A stretch of DNA of 64,000 bases from Chytridium lagenaria (taxonomy: Eukaryota; Chytridiomycota; Chytridiomycetes; Chytridiales; Chytridiaceae): NCBI GenBank assembly GCA_025449115.1, contig JAHLKC010000068.1, positions 124,001 to 188,000 of the forward strand. The letters run 5' to 3'. The notes beneath the pieces are model-generated. The model saw only the letters and a program-made list of their open reading frames with translations. It was not told the DNA's origin and searched no databases. Made by a program: the position numbers and the translations under genes. Of the stretch, positions 61,401 to 64,000 are shown in pieces. Each line of letters opens with the position of its first letter. Within the stretch, counting starts at the first letter, position 1.

Positions 61401-63429
61401 CCCGTAAGGATAGCAGATGCCTCATGATAGTCATCTTCGGTGATAGCCGGCAAAATAGATCTAATAAGCGAGCCAGCGTAAGCAAATAGGTCTTTTCTCT
61501 GCATCATCCCAAACAACTCCACTTCCGCCGGTTTAAGAGGTGCAAGTTGCTCTTGAATGCCTTGATCCATTGCTGATGTAAAAATAAATCTAACTTCTAA
61601 CGGAAACTTATCCCATTCACCCACGATAGCATTAATAAGATCCTTTCTGGGTTCCACCGGCATCGCGTCAATCCCGTCAATAATAATAACAAGCGTATCT
61701 TTTCTCAATTCTCCAGCCTCAGCAGCAGCTACAAGTGGGTCTACCAATAACTTCCTAATCCTCTGCGGAGTTGACGTCTCTCTATCCGCCACATCTACCG
61801 CATTCCCACAAACACTTAATAGCGTCTCCTTCATACTCTCCATCTCCAGCGCCAATCTGTACGCCAGGGTGTTAATGATGGTGGATGGAAGTAAGCGATC
61901 AGAATGATCAGGGCGGATCTGGAACCACGATAACCTCACATTTCTTGGTGGAGTGGTGCACCATCGAGCCATTGCAACAGACTTTCCGTTCCGAGGGTCC
62001 GACGAGCCATAAAGCTTTGTGAGCGATACGATGGTCTTTTTCAACCCAGCTAGAGAGTTGATCGTGAAGCCAGACTCGAGTGGCACGGTGGCACTTTTCA
62101 GCAAGATGTTCCATTTCTTTGGCGTGGCCAAGAGGTTTTAGCCATACACGTAAAAGTTCGAGGCCCTTTGGGACAACTGGCTTTTGTTGGTTTTTGAAGA
62201 GAGTTGGGACGTGCGGGTATTGGGGAGCTAAGACGGAGGAAGGCGGAACCACGTCTTGACCTTGTGGGTGTTCCAGGGGGGGAGAAATGGGAAGGGTTGG
62301 AAGTGGTCGATAAACGGTTCAAAATTTCGGATGGAAGAAGTATAGAGGTTCCATCGGTAAACTTTGTTGAGAGCCGAGCCTTTGAGGGCGACGGCAGTTC
62401 GGAAGCTCCTGCTGCGACAAGGATGGACTTGAGGAGATCCTCCATGACGGCTTTCCATTCATCTGCATCCCTGTCAAACGTTTCGGCAAGTTGCAGACCA
62501 ATATGCCCTGCGGTCAGAATCTCTGACCAAGACCGCTGAAGGCGCGATGTGATGACAGGGACAAAGGGTCGACGAATCTCGTCCGCGTAGAGCATTTCCT
62601 TTTTGGAAATCGGATCATCCTATGCGGAAGAAGGTGTTTGAGTACGCAACCCAGCAATACATAATTATTACCTCATAGGATGGAGTGACGAGTGGGCAGA
62701 AGATGGCGCATTCAGAGATGAGAAACGGATCATACGGCTTGGTGTCTTCAGTAGCATCCACAGTTGCCACCTCAAGGTCCAGACTCGCCAGGGAAGCTCT
62801 GATTTGTTGGCAAGCTCATGATCCACAGGACTATTGAAAAGATGTCAGATGCCATGCACAAAATGTTCTGTCCCTATAAAAAGCAATCATCCACTCACTT
62901 AAAACTCAGAAACACATCGTAACGAATATCCGGTGTTCCAACAGAGACTTCTTCATTCTCATATGGCGCTGCATGGAATGCGTCAGATTCCGTCTGAAGA
63001 ACTAGAATGATCATGATGCCGAAACCTACCAGCAAGCTCGGATTCTTCGAGATCCTTCAACAGATGCGAGTCAGCAGTAGGGAGGGCTTCATCGTTTGCC
63101 GATGGCTCTGCCTGAAGGCGCCGCGATTGATGAGATGAGGAAGAGCTGATGATCCGCCTAAAAAAACCGATGGTAAAGGAATATTAGGGACATCACGATG
63201 AAGACAGTTTGAATAGAAAGAGTTGATCACCATTCGGCATTGGAGCATCTGATATTGAATCTGTATGGTCGTGAATGTGGTAAGTAATAGCAGAGCCAAA
63301 TGAAGACTGAGTACCTCTGTTGAAAATGAGAGAGAACTTTGCTTCAAGTGATGTTGATGCCGCAGATGGCTTTGGCCTTGGAGACGAGGCGGGTGACGAT
63401 GAGAGGGATGACGGTGCGGCAGGTGCCAT
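58467..63429 (-). CDS. TIR-NACHT-WD40 NLR-like receptor
   Basis: Predicted intracellular STAND receptor of about 1,570 residues. ATG 63429 (MAPAAPSSLSSSPASSPRPK) starts a disordered leader. The TIR domain (about 62935-62450) shows IRYDVFLSF, then across an intron (62831-62898) VDHELANK and ASLASLDLEVATVDATED, CAIFCPLVTPSYE, and across intron 62620-62671 ISKKEMLYADEIRRPFVPVI, whose KKE aligns with the NADase glutamate. A Pro/Ser linker leads to the NACHT module: ALWLVG plus DPRNGKSVAMARW (Walker A), LVIIIDGIDAM (Walker B) and a helical C-terminal part ending LLEWLEHLS at 60503. The WD40 block (about 59990-58950) has at least seven blades with DGRWIVSGG-type cores, then a C-terminal segment to 58467. 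A one-base loss in GG at 60506-60507 splits NACHT and WD40; restoring continuity gives the linker EHLS-LMSSIGSTAF usual in fungal NACHT-WD40 proteins. A further one-base break lies near 62795, inside the TIR region. Two separate genes is the alternative. Confidence 0.85.
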
Positions 63430-64000
63430 AGTATGGTGTGGTATGTAATGGTTAAACTGCGTGATGACGTTCGGAGGTGACGTCGACGGGTGATGAATTG
63501 GTTGGTGTCGTTGTTGAATGGGAAGTCGAATGACGAATAAAGTCAAAGAACGACGCGCGAAATCTTTTGAGATTAAAGGTATGTGTAACCCTTTGTTTCA
63601 ATTCTCTGGAATTCCGATGCTGAATTGTCACCTCCCTTTCAAATGGCCATTTTAAGGGTTATTTCTTTATTAATAAATAAATAGGTATTTACATAGTGAA
63701 TAGTAGAGAAGCCTCACCATCTGGAACTGAAGGGGGTTATTTTTTAACCATATCTTGAAGGGGGTTGGACGTTCTCAACCTTCTTGTTGCCGACGCTTCC
63801 CATTCAAAGAATGTTCCATCTAAAACATGAAGGATGCAACATCCGTCGCGACCCGCAGCGTGATTCCAAAGAGATAGCTGTATGGCATTTTATAACATAT
63901 ATTTCATAAAAGATGCCCATCAAGTAAAACTTAAATATTTTTCTTACTTTACTTCAACTATCAAAAAAAAAGCAGATATGAAAAGCATCAAAAACTCATG
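63430..64000. promoter_or_regulatory. Upstream region of the NLR-like gene
   Basis: AT-rich 570 bp to the window edge. No coding sequence supported; it probably contains the receptor gene's promoter. Confidence 0.35.

Overview
The window is nuclear DNA of a filamentous or zoosporic fungus. The evidence is a division-1 chitin synthase, PHO84-type and PCL/PHO80-type proteins, and short GT-AG introns of about 50-100 nt in most genes. A spectraplakin-type cytolinker beside chitin synthase points to an early-diverging lineage, perhaps a chytrid; that placement is inference. I see no tRNA, rRNA, CRISPR array or intact transposon. I call 19 protein-coding genes; spacing is tight in places (49 to 400 bp) and loose in others (1-2 kb).

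Layout. 1-665: 3'-truncated Bax-inhibitor/TMBIM membrane protein (-). 1246-4794: chitin synthase (-). 5426-15305: very large CH-CH / helical rod / GAS2 spectraplakin-like protein (-). 15359-16989: PP2A activator PTPA/RRD (-). 18216-20497: HMG-box protein (+). 22251-23518: U2A'/Lea1 splicing factor (-). 23596-24735: unknown helical protein (+). 25158-26469: secreted protein of an unrecognised family (+). 27014-28309: PCL-like cyclin (+). 29186-33819: Prm10/ThrE-type membrane protein (+). 33983-36181: PHO84-like phosphate transporter (-). 36231-38163: mitochondrial ADCK2-type ABC1/UbiB atypical kinase (+). 38485-42630: secreted serine hydrolase with an S9/POP-like catalytic domain (-). 42758-44065: ELO fatty-acid elongase (-). 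44466-45421: small unknown (-). 46441-48133: putative zinc metallopeptidase (+). 48345-51304: XPG/GEN1-Yen1-type nuclease (+). 53334-57648: large disordered protein with one coiled coil (-). 58467-63429: TIR-NACHT-WD40 protein (-).

The standout is the last gene. It has an N-terminal TIR domain that keeps the position of the NADase glutamate, a NACHT nucleotide-binding module with Walker A and B, and a C-terminal WD40 propeller. This is the tripartite layout of an NLR-type immune or self/non-self receptor. The second notable gene is the spectraplakin-like cytolinker, an actin-microtubule crosslinker architecture best known from animals.

A technical theme runs through the window. Many otherwise well-conserved genes change reading frame by one base, usually inside a short homopolymer, with family-typical sequence on both sides. 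I counted at least four such breaks in chitin synthase and one or more in most multi-kilobase genes, while U2A', the cyclin and the WD40 block read cleanly. The simplest explanation is an unpolished or low-coverage assembly, not mass pseudogenisation. The CDS spans below therefore run from start to stop of the gene and include introns and these breaks. Start codons were chosen as ATG even where longer open frames begin with TTG.
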